From Fonsecaea monophora (Eukaryota > Ascomycota > Eurotiomycetes > Chaetothyriales > Herpotrichiellaceae): a stretch of DNA of 64,000 nucleotides. The translations under genes and the position numbers were made by a program. How positions within the stretch are numbered: the first letter of the stretch is position 1; each line of letters begins with the position of its first letter. Location of the stretch: the NCBI RefSeq assembly GCF_001642475.1, contig NW_019174020.1, forward strand, positions 62,001-126,000, read 5' to 3'. The notes under the pieces were generated by a model. That model was given only the letters and a program-made list of their open reading frames with translations, was not told where the DNA came from and did not search any database. This document shows positions 31,259 through 41,734 of this stretch, piece after piece.

Positions 31259-32340
31259 TCAGAAAAGTGGCAGTCGTCCAATTACCCTGTGGCAATGGAA
31301 ACGGTATGGCGTGGAATCTGATCGAGACCGGTGATTGCAGCACCGCCGCCCTCTGCATTGTGAAAAGGTGTACGGACTCTTTTGGACCCCGCGAGTATCA
31401 CACGGGGAAATACCAGGACGCTTTCGTTCTTGACGCTTTCGTTCTTTACGCAATCTCTTGGCATACTGGCAGAGAGTGACCTGGGAACAGAGAACCTTCG
31501 ATGGATGGGTGATGCAAGATTCTTCTATGGATTTCTCGTCCGACTCTTGGGCAAGACGCCTTACCCTTGTGAGATAAAGCCTCCAGAGCTGGCTGCATAG
31601 AACTTGGAGCCTGAGAGATTGGTTTGTTTGGTAGTTTGATCGAAGGGGCGAAGGAACCGGCCCTGCTTTGGTCCATGCGATAACCAGGTCGCTGGCGCGG
31701 TAGATTGCTGGCCGTTGACACGGATAATCGACGTAACAGGCTGTAATGTAGCTGATATCGGACGCCCAAGTAGAGATCTCGTTGGTGTTTCTTTGATTGC
31801 GAGTAATCTGTGGAATTTCCCAAATAAGGCCACTGGCCAATGCCTGATCCGTGGCCTCGTGCCAGGCTGCTTGATCATCAGACGATTGTTGCCAATGTCG
31901 TTGACCAGCCGTGTGAAGTACATCCAGTCCCACGGCCAGTTGCTGGCTTCCGAGTAAATATAGTTCCAGAAGCCGCCGTACGGGGTGTTCCATTGTTTCC
32001 CGGCCACATGGCGATAATCTGCGGGCATTGATAGCCTTTGCAGCATTCGCGGCATTCTTGTTAGCTGCCGCCATTTTTCTGGGGGACTGTTGTTGTTCTT
32101 CTTGAGCGTGCCCTCTCTCTCCAATCTCCCTGGATGCTCCAGTGGAATTCGCGCCCTTGCAGCTGGAGTTCTCTCGAGAGGCTTCCCGAAACATTCATTG
32201 TAGCTGGAGTCCTCCCGAGAGGCTTTCTGGATCGTTGGGCAGCAGCTGGAGTTGCTTTGGTGGCAGTTCCAGATCCTCCACCAGGGGGCGCTCGCCGTTA
32301 TCGTGGAGGCGTTTCTTGAACCACCCCCCGGTGATACCAA
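31259..32340 (-). other. two long overlapping minus-strand frames, unrecognised
   Basis: Frames of 311 codons (31259-32194) and 259 codons (31561-32340) overlap on the same strand in different phases; a third phase is open for 125 codons. At most one can be the old coding frame. The 259-codon frame contains NDIGNNRLMIKQPGTRP and RPISATLQPVTSIIRVNG; the 311-codon frame has a run-on of Arg/Lys near its end. The upstream part carries the 45-bp-like repeats described at 32145. No start context or family supports a gene call. Confidence 0.3.
32145..32265 (+). repeat. diverged repeat, locus 1 of 2 (about 36-60 bp units)
   Basis: Copies of GCAGCTGGAGTTCTCTCGAG plus AGGCTTCCCGAA(T)CATT. Three copies lie near 32158, 32203 and 32241. 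The same unit forms a second array at 33355-33505. Confidence 0.75.
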
Positions 32341-33354
32341 TCTGTTCTGGTGTGAGTAGAATGAATGATTGATGAGGCAAGGAAATCTATATAGTGGGAA
32401 TCATTCGGCTAACCTTCCCAATCCCTAAGGGTTACGACAATACTTGGGCCAACGGGGTGGTTCCACGAACATCTTCTCCGCCGCCTCTGCCGAGTTATAT
32501 CTTGTTGATTGCTGAGCCCGAGACGGTTCTGAAGAGTGTGAAATGGTACTGTAAGACGACCAGTGGCCATTCCGAACTCGATTGATGGGTCGCGAGCCAT
32601 TTCAGAAACCGGCTTTGGGGATTGATGAAGGGGAGCGGGCTCAAGCGGAGGGAGTGTGATTGGTGGCTCGGCTCAATAGTCTAGCAAGATTGGCAGATTC
32701 CTCGAAGAAACATTGTAAATAAAGGTAGGGTCATTTCCCTTCCACTACACCATTCTGTTCTCCTTTCGACTCTCGTTACTCGATCGTTTATCGATTGGAC
32801 AGCCGCCGACAGCCATTCCGGGTCAAATAAGTTGATAAATAGGTCCAACGGGGGAAGCAGACAATCCCAAATCAACCTCGGTGATGTGAAAGAGAAGCCA
32901 CTATGTTGAAGGACTAAAGACGCAGAGCTGCCAGACTTCGAAAGCACCGTGACCGAATACCAGATCTTGACGGATTCGGAGAGCTTGACGCCGTCCAGTG
33001 AAGTCTCAGAGGACTATTCACTCGACGTAGGTAGGAGCTCAGGCTCCCATAGTCGTCGTCCTTTCGCGGTCTCGCTCGACATGCCCTGCCTGGTGAGTCA
33101 GGTGTATCAAACGTTGTTATTATAAATGCCTGCACGGCGCGTCCATCATTTCGGCGTGCCACACCAATGCTCTGGCTCTTTCAAAGGACCAGGTCCTGAG
33201 GTGCTGTCTTTTCCTGGAAGCTCCCCAGCTTTTTGGTGAGGAATGCCCAAGGCCAAGGACTTCTTGGTGAGGAAATGCCCAAGGTCAAGCAAGGACTTCA
33301 TGATCAGTGTGGCTGTTAAGACCATCGAGGGCACCGAGGGCATGATCTCTCAAG
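32266..33354. other. no gene recognised; copy 2 of the 5281 dispersed repeat
   Basis: 32605-32672 matches 5281-5352 (GAAACCGGCTTTGGGGATTG then GGGAGCGGGCTC). 32905-32950 loosely resembles 2129-2190 (GGACTAAAGA then CCAGACTT). Frames of 63-88 codons have no recognisable domain. Confidence 0.5.
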
Positions 33355-33505
33355 AGGCTTTCAGAATCGTTGCAGCCGGAGTTCTCTCAAAAGGCTTCCA
33401 GAATCATTGCATCTGGAGTGCACTCTCGAGGCATCCCGAATCATTCATTGCAGTTGGAGTTCTCTCAAAAGGCTTCTCGAATCAATGCTGCTGGAGTTTC
33501 CGCAG
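33355..33505 (+). repeat. diverged repeat, locus 2 of 2
   Basis: Four copies of a GGAGTTCTCTCAAAAGGCTT plus CC(A/C)GAATCATTGCA unit, 36-48 bp long. The plus frame reads AAGVLSKGFQNHC / AVGVLSKGFSNQC. The array shares its unit with 32145-32265, 1.2 kb away in the same orientation. Confidence 0.8.
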
Positions 33506-33839
33506 ATGAGACTGTGAGAATCCAAGGCCACGCTCGGGGCCGTCCGCCGCCGCGGGGGGCTGCGATCCTCGCCACTTATTGCGAAGCGATACCGAGGTAT
33601 GTGTAAGAATCAGTCAGTGGCCGTGTAGGCGGCGGTATTTATAGGTGTGAGGAGGAAACGCGTGCGCCGCCGTAGCAGACGGTTAAACGCGGTTGTCACG
33701 CTCTCGCCTGGCCGAGACCCATTTCGACACATCTCGCGTAGGCCTGCCTGCCTTGTGTAGTCCGTGTCGCCGCGGAGGATGGTTTGCTTCGATTCGATGA
33801 GAGGAGAGAGACGAGAGGAGAGGAGAGGTTGCTGCGATG
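33506..33839. other. no gene recognised
   Basis: This holds a GAGAGGAGAGAGACGAGAGG purine run near 33800. It might include decayed parts of the peptidase relic to the right. Confidence 0.35.
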
Positions 33840-33975
33840 GTGGCAGCCATTGTGAAGTTCTGAGGCGGCAAGAAGAGCTGCCATGTGCGAGTCGTGGCCG
33901 CAAGCATGCATACATAACAGGCTTGGATTGTCCCAAGAGGTTTGCTGCATCATCATTTTGGTAATTAGCCATGTG
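33840..33975 (-). pseudogene. M20-family amidohydrolase/peptidase fragment
   Basis: The minus strand reads NPSLLCMHACGHDSHMAALL then AASELHNG. The MHACGHDxHMAALLxAA motif is the metal-binding signature of M20D amidohydrolases (aminoacylase/indoleacetyl-amino-acid hydrolase type). In intact enzymes the Cys and His of HACGHD bind or position the two metal ions. Only about 30 codons are recognisable. The following codons (Ser/Ala-rich) and the preceding ones do not match. The frame is 110 codons long in total (33696-34028), but most of it is not family-like. Confidence 0.65.
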
Positions 33976-34150
33976 AGATGAGGTGGTGAGTTCAATGAAC
34001 GAGGAAATCGGTGGTTCTCTTCTCTCATTGAGACACGAAGGCACCGATCGAGTGTGGTTGCTGTCAGACAATCAGAGGGTCTTTGTACGCCGCCGCATCC
34101 TCCTCGAGGGACTGCTCAGCGAGGACTACATTCTGAATGAAATCGTGACA

Positions 34151-34262
34151 TCTGAATGGACATCATCCATCCACAGATCCCATCGATAGATGATGTCCAT
34201 TAGAAGATGATGTCCATTAGAAGATGATGTCCATCGATAGATAAAGTCCACTGGATGATTTC
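34151..34262 (+). repeat. about 20-bp repeat (GATGATGTCCATTAGAA)
   Basis: Five degenerate copies, including ATAGATGATGTCCATTAGAA twice nearly perfectly. 33976-34150 shows nothing recognisable. Confidence 0.8.
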
Positions 34263-34734
34263 GGGGCATGAGTCCCTGTATGGAATTCGGGCCCAATTGT
34301 CGTAGCCACGGGCCACTGGCGCTGTCGTTCACCGCTCCGGTCTCAAGGCCCTCGCCGATTCTCGTCATAAGACGCAGACAAACCAACCCTTTTGTGAAGC
34401 AGAGACAAGTCTAGGCTGTCACGGACACTCCTGAACCATCCCTGAAGGTGCTGAGCTTTTTCTTACAGCCCTTCGATCAGGATGGGTATGAGGACGATCG
34501 TACGCGAAGTAGAGGTAGACGAGGTTGTGCTATAGCGTGTTAAGTACGAACTGGCAGTCGGTCGACCAGGGACTTTGGTGCGCGCCATCTGCGGTGTCGA
34601 ATCCGCGAGCGGAGAAGCAAAAGGGTTCAAACCAAGCAAAGGAACGGTAAGACCGGAGCGGAAACTTCAAAAGCACCCTTCAACCATCGTCGACAACCTC
34701 GAATAGTGTCGCAAATTGATCCAAGGCCTCTTTT
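34263..34734. other. no gene recognised
   Basis: Complex sequence; the minus frame 34126-34386 has no recognisable domain. Confidence 0.4.
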
Positions 34735-34822
34735 TGCGAGGTAGCGATGGCGAGATATCCATGGCGAGGTATCGAAGAGAGGTATCAAAGAGAGGCATCA
34801 AAGAGAGGTAGCGACGGCGAGG
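34735..34822 (+). repeat. short repeat (GAGAGGTATCAAAGAGAGG)
   Basis: About five degenerate 15-17 bp units alternating GGTAGCGATGGCGA and GGTATCAAAGAGA. Confidence 0.75.
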
Positions 34823-35380
34823 CGTCTCCAACGCCTACGGCGGCATGACCTCAGGTATACGTGCTCGAACCTGTTCATCGTGGCGAGCTACACTCGCTCC
34901 GGCGTGTCGGGCAACTGAAACTGCTGATACAACGTGCAGGACGCCTCGCAGGTCTGACCATCTGGCCTTGAATTGGACAAATGGTACTCGATTTGGTGGA
35001 TTAACTGCCGGTTCTCTTCTATCTGCGCGGCGCCTCAGGCTCCCCTCCCTGCCGGACGATTTCCACGCGTTCTTTTAGGTGGCGAGGATGGCACTGGATG
35101 GTCTGTAACCCAGGTCACCTCTGTCGACCATGCGTTCCCAGCCTGAATCTGTGATTGTTCAAATGTTCCGAGAATCTCCCAGCCCTTGCCCTGTAGAATG
35201 CCTTGACCTCTCGCCCGAGATTCGGCCCCTGCAGTTCGTGAGTGAGGGCAGCGCCTGGCGAGCCAGTCCAAGGGATATAACCAACGTTGCGATTGTCATC
35301 GCCAGGCCGGAAAGGTGGGCTATTCTGCGGTTCGCGTTCAGAATTCGCTGTAGCGACCGTGGCACTTCGCTACCCGGGAA
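34823..35380. other. no gene recognised
   Basis: A minus frame near 35380-35160 reads LQRILNANRRIAHLSGLAMT and IATLVISLGLARQALPS, which is hydrophobic and could be a decayed membrane segment. No family is recognised. Confidence 0.3.
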
Positions 35381-35470
35381 GAACTGGATGTGACAGGCAG
35401 AACTGAATGTGACGGGCGGAACTGAATGTGACGGGCGGAACTGCATGTGACGGGAGGAACTGGATGTCAA
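35381..35470 (+). repeat. 20-bp tandem repeat, 4-5 copies
   Basis: The unit GGAACTGAATGTGACGGGC with single-base variants. 20 bp is not a multiple of three, so all frames cycle through it. Confidence 0.9.
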
Positions 35471-36750
35471 CACCAACCTCTCACCAAAAAGCCGAAAAGA
35501 CTGCATGGGCCATAACTCAGTGCCGGGTTGAAGTGGTCGAGAAGCGGGTTTCAAAGGCCGGCGATCCTAGTCCTGCAAATTTGACCTCCAATGTCGAGAG
35601 CCTCTTCCTCAAACGGGGGGCGCCGCTACCACTACCAGGTTGAGATTTGCAGGGCTATTCGAGCCACCTTGCCGACCTTCTCTGCCCACGCAGCCAGCCT
35701 TTGTCGACTGGAACCGCAGGCAGACCTGGCTAACAATAACGAGCTGAGGTTCAGTCCTTCAACTTGATCTTGAGAGCTGAGAGACGGCTAGATCATTTGG
35801 GAGTCTATGGGCATTGGCGTTGTGGCTGAGATGAATCATTGACTGGGCAGAAGCTCGTTCCATGTCGATGCATAGGCTGCTTTTGAATGGGCTCGGCATT
35901 CAGTCGAACATCAAAAGAACAGGCCAAAAGGGAGCCACATGGAAAAGGCATGGGATAACCAGGGAGGCATTGCGGCTCCCCTCGAAAACGAGGTCTATCT
36001 TTGTCTTTATGAGTCTCAGGAGTAACGATCCGAGTATCTCTTCGATCGTTGTGGAGGGCCTTTGCGGAGTGATTCGAACCACACGCGAATCGATTGGGGA
36101 TTGAGGCGGAGACGTGGCCTTTGTCTATCGGTAGACAGGTTCTGCCGTAGTTCGGATATGGATCACAAGGGGAATGAGATGGTCTTGTCCGTGAACGTCT
36201 CGAAAGCCCCATCCCTCTTGCAGGTTAATCGGAACTGCTTCTTATTCGAAACCATTGAGAACAGTTCCACACCAAAGACAGGAGGATCGGGATGGAATCA
36301 ATCAGGTAGAAACTTCGCTTCCAGGAGTCATTGGTAGGCGTTAGAAAGGATATCGATATCAAATAGCTCTGTACCATCGTCGTCCTCGGCAGAGAGTTGG
36401 AATCCAGGGTCTTTTCCTCATCATCACAGATGTGGCGATTTGGAATGAAAGCTTGGTCATCTCCAAGGGTCCCATGACTGGAGAGTCTGTTTGTCTTGTC
36501 CCTGAGGCCCTCCAACCCCTCGACGTCGTTCTCCGGCCTGTGGTTGATGGGAAGGCGGAGGGACATATGCACCCTTAAAGACTGTTCATGCCCCCCCTGG
36601 CAACCCAAGACAAGAGATCCCAACCCCCAGAAGTGGATATGAACCGTTCAGATGCCTAGATGCGCCTGACTGAGTCGAACTGCGCCTCGTATGCAGGCAT
36701 ACTGGAGCAGAGACCATGGGCGAAGACGGGGGAAGCCCTTGGCTTCCGGG
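35471..36750. other. no gene recognised
   Basis: The minus frame 36082-35900 (PSTTIEEILGSLLLRLIKTK) is protein-like but unrecognised. The minus frame 36225-36623 overlaps the end of the catalase relic without similarity to it. No tandem repeats. Confidence 0.35.
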
Positions 36751-36754
36751 AGGT

Positions 36755-37020
36755 GGTGATATAGATGTAGGAGCCATCCTTCTTCGTAAACTTGTAGGTG
36801 TGACTACTGTAATCGTTGATGGAGCGCAAAGACGCAGGAGTGCCGCGGTCACTGAAGAGGAACATCAAGGCATGGATGGACTCGGGTTTTTGCGTCAGAG
36901 GTGTGCGTAGCAGGATGTGTCTTGTGAGAGCGGTAGGGCGAGGGGAACTTGATGGGGTTTCGGACGAAGAAGACGGGTTGGTTGTTGAACACCTAGACAT
37001 TTACCATCTGGGGCAGGATG
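36755..37020 (-). pseudogene. catalase fragment
   Basis: The minus strand reads NNQPVFFVRNPIKFPSPYRS, then HKTHPATH (about 36985-36895). After a frame change it continues PESIHALMFLFSDRGTPASL and NDYSSHTYKFTKKDGSYIYI (about 36895-36763). These match the catalase region between the NNTPVFFIRDPxKFP motif and the SxHTFKFTxxDGxxxYV strand, including FSDRGTP. The stretch between the two (xxMFWDFLSxN) is deleted, which causes the frame change. A short GTAAATGTCTAG before NNQP resembles an intron remnant. The distal catalytic His segment and the heme-tyrosine segment lie outside the surviving part. Intact catalases are at least 480 residues. Confidence 0.85.
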
Positions 37021-37400
37021 TTGGGGGTTTTGGTTTTCATTGAGACTCTTGGATCACCTCGCTGAAGCCGCTTGAGACCATCGGATACCAGCAAAGCCAT
37101 CCCGCGGCGAGGGTGGCGGCGCCGCTTCTCCAAAAGACGGAGAGACTCCCGCCGTTACAGGATATCCTCAAGACCGACGTTTTGGACTGGAATCGGCTGG
37201 AGCAGCTGGAGCAGCTGTTTGAGGGCTATGCGCGCGAGTTTGGTAGGGGTGTGAGCTTGGATTCGCCTCAAGCGTTTCTTCAAAATAGGATATGGGAAGT
37301 TCGTCGTAGGGAAGGAATTTCGTGGCTGCATCGCAAGGGTCTGTGTGACATTAAACGGCAGTTTGAGTCGAGGCTTGCCGTCGTTAATGGATGAATGAAT
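37021..37400 (+). other. unrecognised 93-codon plus-strand frame
   Basis: The frame 37113-37394 reads KTERLPPLQDILKTDVLDWN, RLEQLEQLFEGYAREFGRG and so on to a stop. It is rich in Leu/Glu/Arg like a helical protein and ends beside the repeat block that begins at 37385. It could be a small gene or an exon remnant. No family is recognised. Confidence 0.3.
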
Positions 37401-37690
37401 GAACGACTGAACGACGGACTGAACGACGGCAGCGCGTAACGTCTCACACGATATCGGGCCTGAGGTATGTGAGAATCCTGTTATCTTCTATTTCTCAGCA
37501 CTGTTCCTGCGCTATTCGTTTATGCAGATGGACTGACTGAATGAACGAACGACTGGATCAACGACGGACTGAATGACGAACTGAACGACGGACTGAATGA
37601 CGAACTGAACGACTGACTGACTGACTGACTGCCTTCCCGGCAGGCTGTTTCTGCCATTGACTGAATGGATTCGATCCTCCAACCTAACCA
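37385..37690 (+). repeat. detached copy of the 46.6-48.6 kb repeat family
   Basis: GAATGAACGACTGAACGACG words lead into CTGACTGACTGCCTTCCCGG then CAGGCTGTTTCTGCC and ATTCGATCCTCC. The same series occurs at 47575-47640 (CTGACTGCCTTCCCCGGCCG then GCTGTTTCTGCC and TTCGATCCTACC), about 10 kb to the right in the same orientation. Confidence 0.8.
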
Positions 37691-37801
37691 GGTTGCCTGG
37701 GGCTGATGCTGAGGTTGCAGGCGGCGGTATAGAGGTTGGACTTTGTCGTCGAGTAGCCGAGGAAGACCTTGAGGTAATGAGGAAGGGGGTAAGAAGGTGG
37801 C

Positions 37802-38295
37802 TTAGGCGACGGCGACCATGTAGAGCGCCACGTACGAGACGAAGAAGACGTAGGTTGACGGTCGCTTAAAGATGCGACGGAACGCAGGCCAGCTCCAGCT
37901 GACATCGGTCTTTCTCGCCGCGCCTCTGCCGAATCGGTTGATGGCGATGTACCGCTCTCGCTCTGACAGCGCCGTGGACGTCTCGGGGAATGTCAAGAGG
38001 AGGAGGAATATGATAGGCGCCATAGCGATGGGTAAGATCCCTTCGATGATGAAGACCCATTGCCAGGAGTCCAGTTCATTACGACCGTTCAGGTGCCCGA
38101 TCCCTGCGGCGATGAAGGATGACACTGGCTGTAGAGGCGAGAGCGTTGGCACTGTGAAAGATCCCAATACGAAACGTTCTCTCGGGCGGCTTGTACCACA
38201 TTGAAAAATACATGATATAGGCCCGGACGACACCAGACCCTGGAATACCGAAGAAAAAGCGTGTTGCCAGGACATATCGACTCGCTCCATTGGTA
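37802..38295 (-). pseudogene. MFS transporter relic (Dal5/allantoate permease type)
   Basis: On the minus strand 38285-38150 reads VLATRFFFGIPGSGVV, YIMYFSMWYKPPERTFRIGI and FHSANALAS. After a frameshift near 38130 it continues SSFIAAGIGHLNGRN, SWQWVFIIEGILPIAMAPII, FPETSTALSERERYIAINRF and SWPAFRRIFKRPSTYVFF. It stops at 37802-37804 after VALYMVAVA. This is the middle of a 12-helix anion:cation symporter of the Dal5 family (helices 4-7 and the central loop). Both ends are missing. One net frameshift and few other lesions suggest fairly recent decay. Family members import organic anions, vitamins or dipeptide-like substrates; the substrate of the source gene cannot be told. Confidence 0.9.
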
Positions 38296-38351
38296 GGCTT
38301 GATGATGATACATGACAGCCTCATTCCTCACTATCAACCACCAGAATGGAG

Positions 38352-38480
38352 AGCAGAACAGGTAGTATGATAGAGGAGAGGAGAGTAGGAGGTGAGGACG
38401 AGGATCGGAGGAGGACGAGCAGAACCGGCAGTATGATAGAGGAGAGGAGGACGAGAGTATCGCGCCGCAACCTGGAAGAG
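38352..38480 (+). repeat. 66-bp tandem duplication, purine-rich
   Basis: AGCAGAACAGGTAGTATGAT at 38352 and AGCAGAACCGGCAGTATGAT at 38418 begin two parallel units ending in GAGGAGAGGAG. It directly adjoins the broken edge of the MFS relic. Confidence 0.85.
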
Positions 38481-39064
38481 GACGAATCTCCCCTTGTCCT
38501 CCTGCTCTCAATCACATCCTCGACCTGCAATCACCACCTGGTTGTCGGATATTCCTGTTCGATAGTGTACCACCCTCTTCAAATGCCAAACCCGCCCATT
38601 TCGCCATCACTATGTAACGAGCGTCCGTCCACTGCCTCGAGTTATGTGTGGCTCTTTTCAAAGGCAGGCCGTAGCACTTTTGATGATCTCGCCCCCCACG
38701 TCATCCAGACGCATGCGCTCGCGGACAGGGATTATCGATTCCGTCAATGAGGAGGTAGATCTGGATACCGAAGGAGGACCGAAGGAGGGCGGATTGAGTG
38801 GTTGCGGTGGTCTGCGGTGGGATACGATGGGAACTGTCTCGGAGGCCAGCAGGAGACCTTTCATCTTTTGGCTTTGGGAAGCAGCAGCGCCTCCAACGAC
38901 CGCAGCAATCTTGGAGACGTTGCCTGGGATGGACCGAGGGCGACCGCGTATCGTCACAGGCGGCGACAAGGAGGAGGAGAGGATAGCGGTGTACCTAGGT
39001 AGGTAGTCAGTACAGACAGAGTAGTATAGCCAGGTAATGAGGACGGACAGATATGGCGGGACAA
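38481..39064. other. no gene recognised
   Basis: A 186-codon minus frame (38658-39218) and several overlapping plus frames are open across this GC-rich stretch. None has a recognisable domain. Confidence 0.35.
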
Positions 39065-39165
39065 CGCAGGCTTGAAACGACGCGGACTTGAAACGACGCG
39101 GGCTTGGAATAACGCAGGCATTGAACAACGTAGGCTTGGAACAGCGCGGGCATGGAGCAAGGGAC
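39065..39165 (+). repeat. about 16-bp tandem repeat (GACGCGGGCTTGGAA)
   Basis: Six degenerate copies. A second related series (GGCTAGCA(T/C)G... / AGGCTGGCATG) follows at 39320-39410. Confidence 0.85.
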
Positions 39166-40504
39166 CAGCAACGATACCTTTGTTCCTTGGACCATGCATG
39201 GACCGGCATGTTGCACATTATGGTCCACTGGAATCCTTTGAGATCTCACGAGTCGTATGCCAAAACCTTCCAACAGACGAGAGCCACAGCGGCGGCGCAG
39301 GCGTCGTCAACGACCGACGAGGCTAGCATGATGTTAACAAGGCTAGCACGGAATAAGGCTGGCATGCAATGAGGCTGGCATGGCGTGGACGAGGCTGGCG
39401 TGGAATATGGCTGCGATCCTACGCGGATAGCGACGGCACGATACGGCGCAGGCAGCAGGATTGTTATTGTCGAGGCAGACAGACCAAGGACCCTGGATTA
39501 TCATGTGGAGAGGCGAGGAAAGTAGCGCGAAGAGGAGAAAATTCGGACGAAGCCATTGGAAGATTAAGCGAAGATTATGTCATCAGAAAGTCAAAATGAA
39601 CGAAGGTCGAGGAGACGAAGGGTATTGGCAAATTCAAGAGGAGTAGACAGCAACAGAGACACAGCGAGGGTAGGATAGTGCGGTAACAGTAGAGAAGAGG
39701 ATAAAAGACAGGAAAACGAAGAGAGAAGAGGAGAATTGAATAAAACGATGCAGTACAGGAGGAAAGACAAGACCGTCGCCGTAGAGCGGTGACATTGCAA
39801 GGGACGGTTTTTCGAGACCGAATTTGGCTGGCGTTCATTACTATTGACCATGAATCTCGTCGGGCTTCTTGCCTTTCCCACCAGATGACTGGTTGCGGGT
39901 TGTGGGCTGCACAAGGGACGCGAAGGAAGTGTCCATGGATGAAATTGCACAGCGAGCGTTGAAGAGTTCTCAGCGGCAGCGACAGCGTTAGAATCCTCCA
40001 GCTCCGTAAGAAGAGGCTTTCCGCAAATGCTTTGGTGTCCAGTCGTTCTTTTAGCGTCATGTCGATAGCCGCGTTATGACACCGCGTCGCGACGCCGGGA
40101 CGCCTTTGTCGATCTGGCTCTTCCGGCTCTTCCGGCTCATCGAGAAATGAAGCTACTCTGCTTGAAAGCCTGATTGCGTGCAATGACGATGTAAATAACT
40201 GAACCAAGCAATTTCGAGAAGCTCTGGCGGCCGAAAATCCAAAATTGAACGCTCGATTTCGGTCCGGAGACTCATCCTTGACCACGCCTGGCAATGAATG
40301 TATGGCTCGGCCACGCGACCGCCCCTTCCAACTGCCGCTCGACCTCCAGATGGTCAATAGTATCATCAAAACCGACGAGATCTTCAGACGGGACTTGAAT
40401 ATTGCCCTTTGCCTATAGTGAGTCGCGGGAGCGCCACGACTTTTGGGGCCTTTTTGCGGCTGTATTCTCCATTTGCTGCCGTCCGTTCTTTCTGGAGGTC
40501 GTTG
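39166..40504. other. no gene supported; long minus-strand frame without ATG
   Basis: A minus frame stays open from 40675 to 39575 (366 codons) but begins at a TTG, and its first ATG is about 100 codons in. It reads TLKERLDTKAFAESLFLRSW in the middle, and low-complexity Ser/Leu/Cys at the end. Other phases are also open for 80-120 codons. It may be a decayed gene; I cannot name it. Confidence 0.3.
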
Positions 40505-40565
40505 ACCACTCCTTGGAGAGGAACCAGGAGAATGGAGACAAGGCAGGAGAATCGAGAGAGTAGAG
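40505..40565 (+). repeat. GGAGAATGGAGACAAGGCAG repeat, locus 1 of 3
   Basis: CAGGAGAATGGAGACAAGGC then AGGAGAATCGAGAGAGTAGAG. The same words form arrays at 50940-51125 and 51975-52335, more than 10 kb away. Confidence 0.75.
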
Positions 40566-41734
40566 TCCAGTAGCGAGCAAGAATCCAAATCATTAGTACT
40601 TGACGAGGGCGTATCGGTGCGATGGCCAGAGAGTAGGTCCGCATACACCGTCAATAGGAGTAGTGGAAATAACAAGACGCCATAAAATAAATACGACGTC
40701 CTATATATAATTCACTCTGTAAGCTTGATAGATTGCTCGTTAGTGTATCTCGACGTAAATAGTCTCTGATAACGCGGCAGTAATGCCCTCTGGCGGTTCA
40801 TATCCTCGAAAGGTCTAGTGATCAGGACCACCGTGAGCGCTCAATTAGCCCTTGGGATGCGCCCAATCGACGTCTCGCGAGTAAATAATGTCTCACCGAG
40901 GAAACAGCGGCTTCGAGATGAAAAGGAGTCGCTTTGTTGGGAAACAGAAGGTGTAGTATGAGGCCGTCCCAGGGCCGTCTTCCGGCGCCGTGACTGGCTA
41001 TCGACCAGCTCATTGCTGGCTGCAAGACTGACCAGATACAAGCCATGATGGACTATACCAGCAATGGCAAGGGAGGATGAGTAAGAAACGAATCAATCTC
41101 AATGTCCGTCAAATCACCGAATGACGCTCATCCGATTGACTGCCAAAGACTGTGATGTCTGCCATCTCAGAAAGGAGAAGTTCGATATAGAGACCCATCC
41201 AACAAATTGGTAGAACAGGCGCCCAATTCGCTGTAAACGAGGCCTGCCACCTCCCCAAGTAAGAGGTTGATATAGAGGTCCATTCCACAACAGCTGGCAG
41301 GATTGAGGTCTCAGGGCTCAAGACCAAAACTTCGATAGGGTCCAAGGCAGTTGCTCCCAATGCGAATCGAGACAGGACGAGGACAGAGCGTGGATCCTCC
41401 TGGATCCCTTCGTTCAAGGTCGTCTCGTCTCGTGATTGAAGATCTTCCAGGTCAAACAAGGGCCGGTACGGATACACTAGTGTCCAGAATCGCTCAAAAC
41501 AGGTGTTTGCGAATGGGTTCTCAAGCTGGAGATCACTGACGACGGCCACTATCGGCTCTTCTGGCTGTCATTCCTCGTTTGGCGAAAGATCTTCAGGTTC
41601 TTCTCTTCTTCTACCACCCATTCACAGAGGCGCTTGCTACCGTAGTAGCGGACCTACCAGTTCAGCTGCTCACCGCCGTCGCCGTCGTCTTCAACGTTGT
41701 CCTCTATTTTCTCTCGGGCCTCAGGAGGGCAGTC
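40566..41734 (-). other. unrecognised; possible decayed transcription-factor segment
   Basis: The minus frame 41549-41109 (146 codons, starting at GTG) reads NPFANTCFERFWTLVYPYRP, LFDLEDLQSRDE and DPRSVLVLSRFALGATA. The pattern FxxxWxxxVYPxxPLFDxxxL is reminiscent of the start of the fungal-specific regulatory domain of Zn2Cys6 factors, but this is a weak, single-motif resemblance. 40566-41100 shows only short frames. Confidence 0.2.

Noticed and set aside
36060..36100. minus-strand GGTTCGAATC resembling a tRNA B box
   Set aside because: The surrounding bases do not form a T stem, and no A box or cloverleaf is found upstream.
39575..40675. 366-codon minus frame with a signal-peptide-like start
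   Set aside because: The frame starts at TTG and the first ATG is about 100 codons in. Other phases are also open and no family is recognised, so it is mentioned only as unexplained.
41109..41549. Zn2Cys6 transcription factor domain
   Set aside because: Only a loose FxxxVYPxxPLFD pattern; no Cys6 cluster or further motifs, so it is left as a low-confidence remark.
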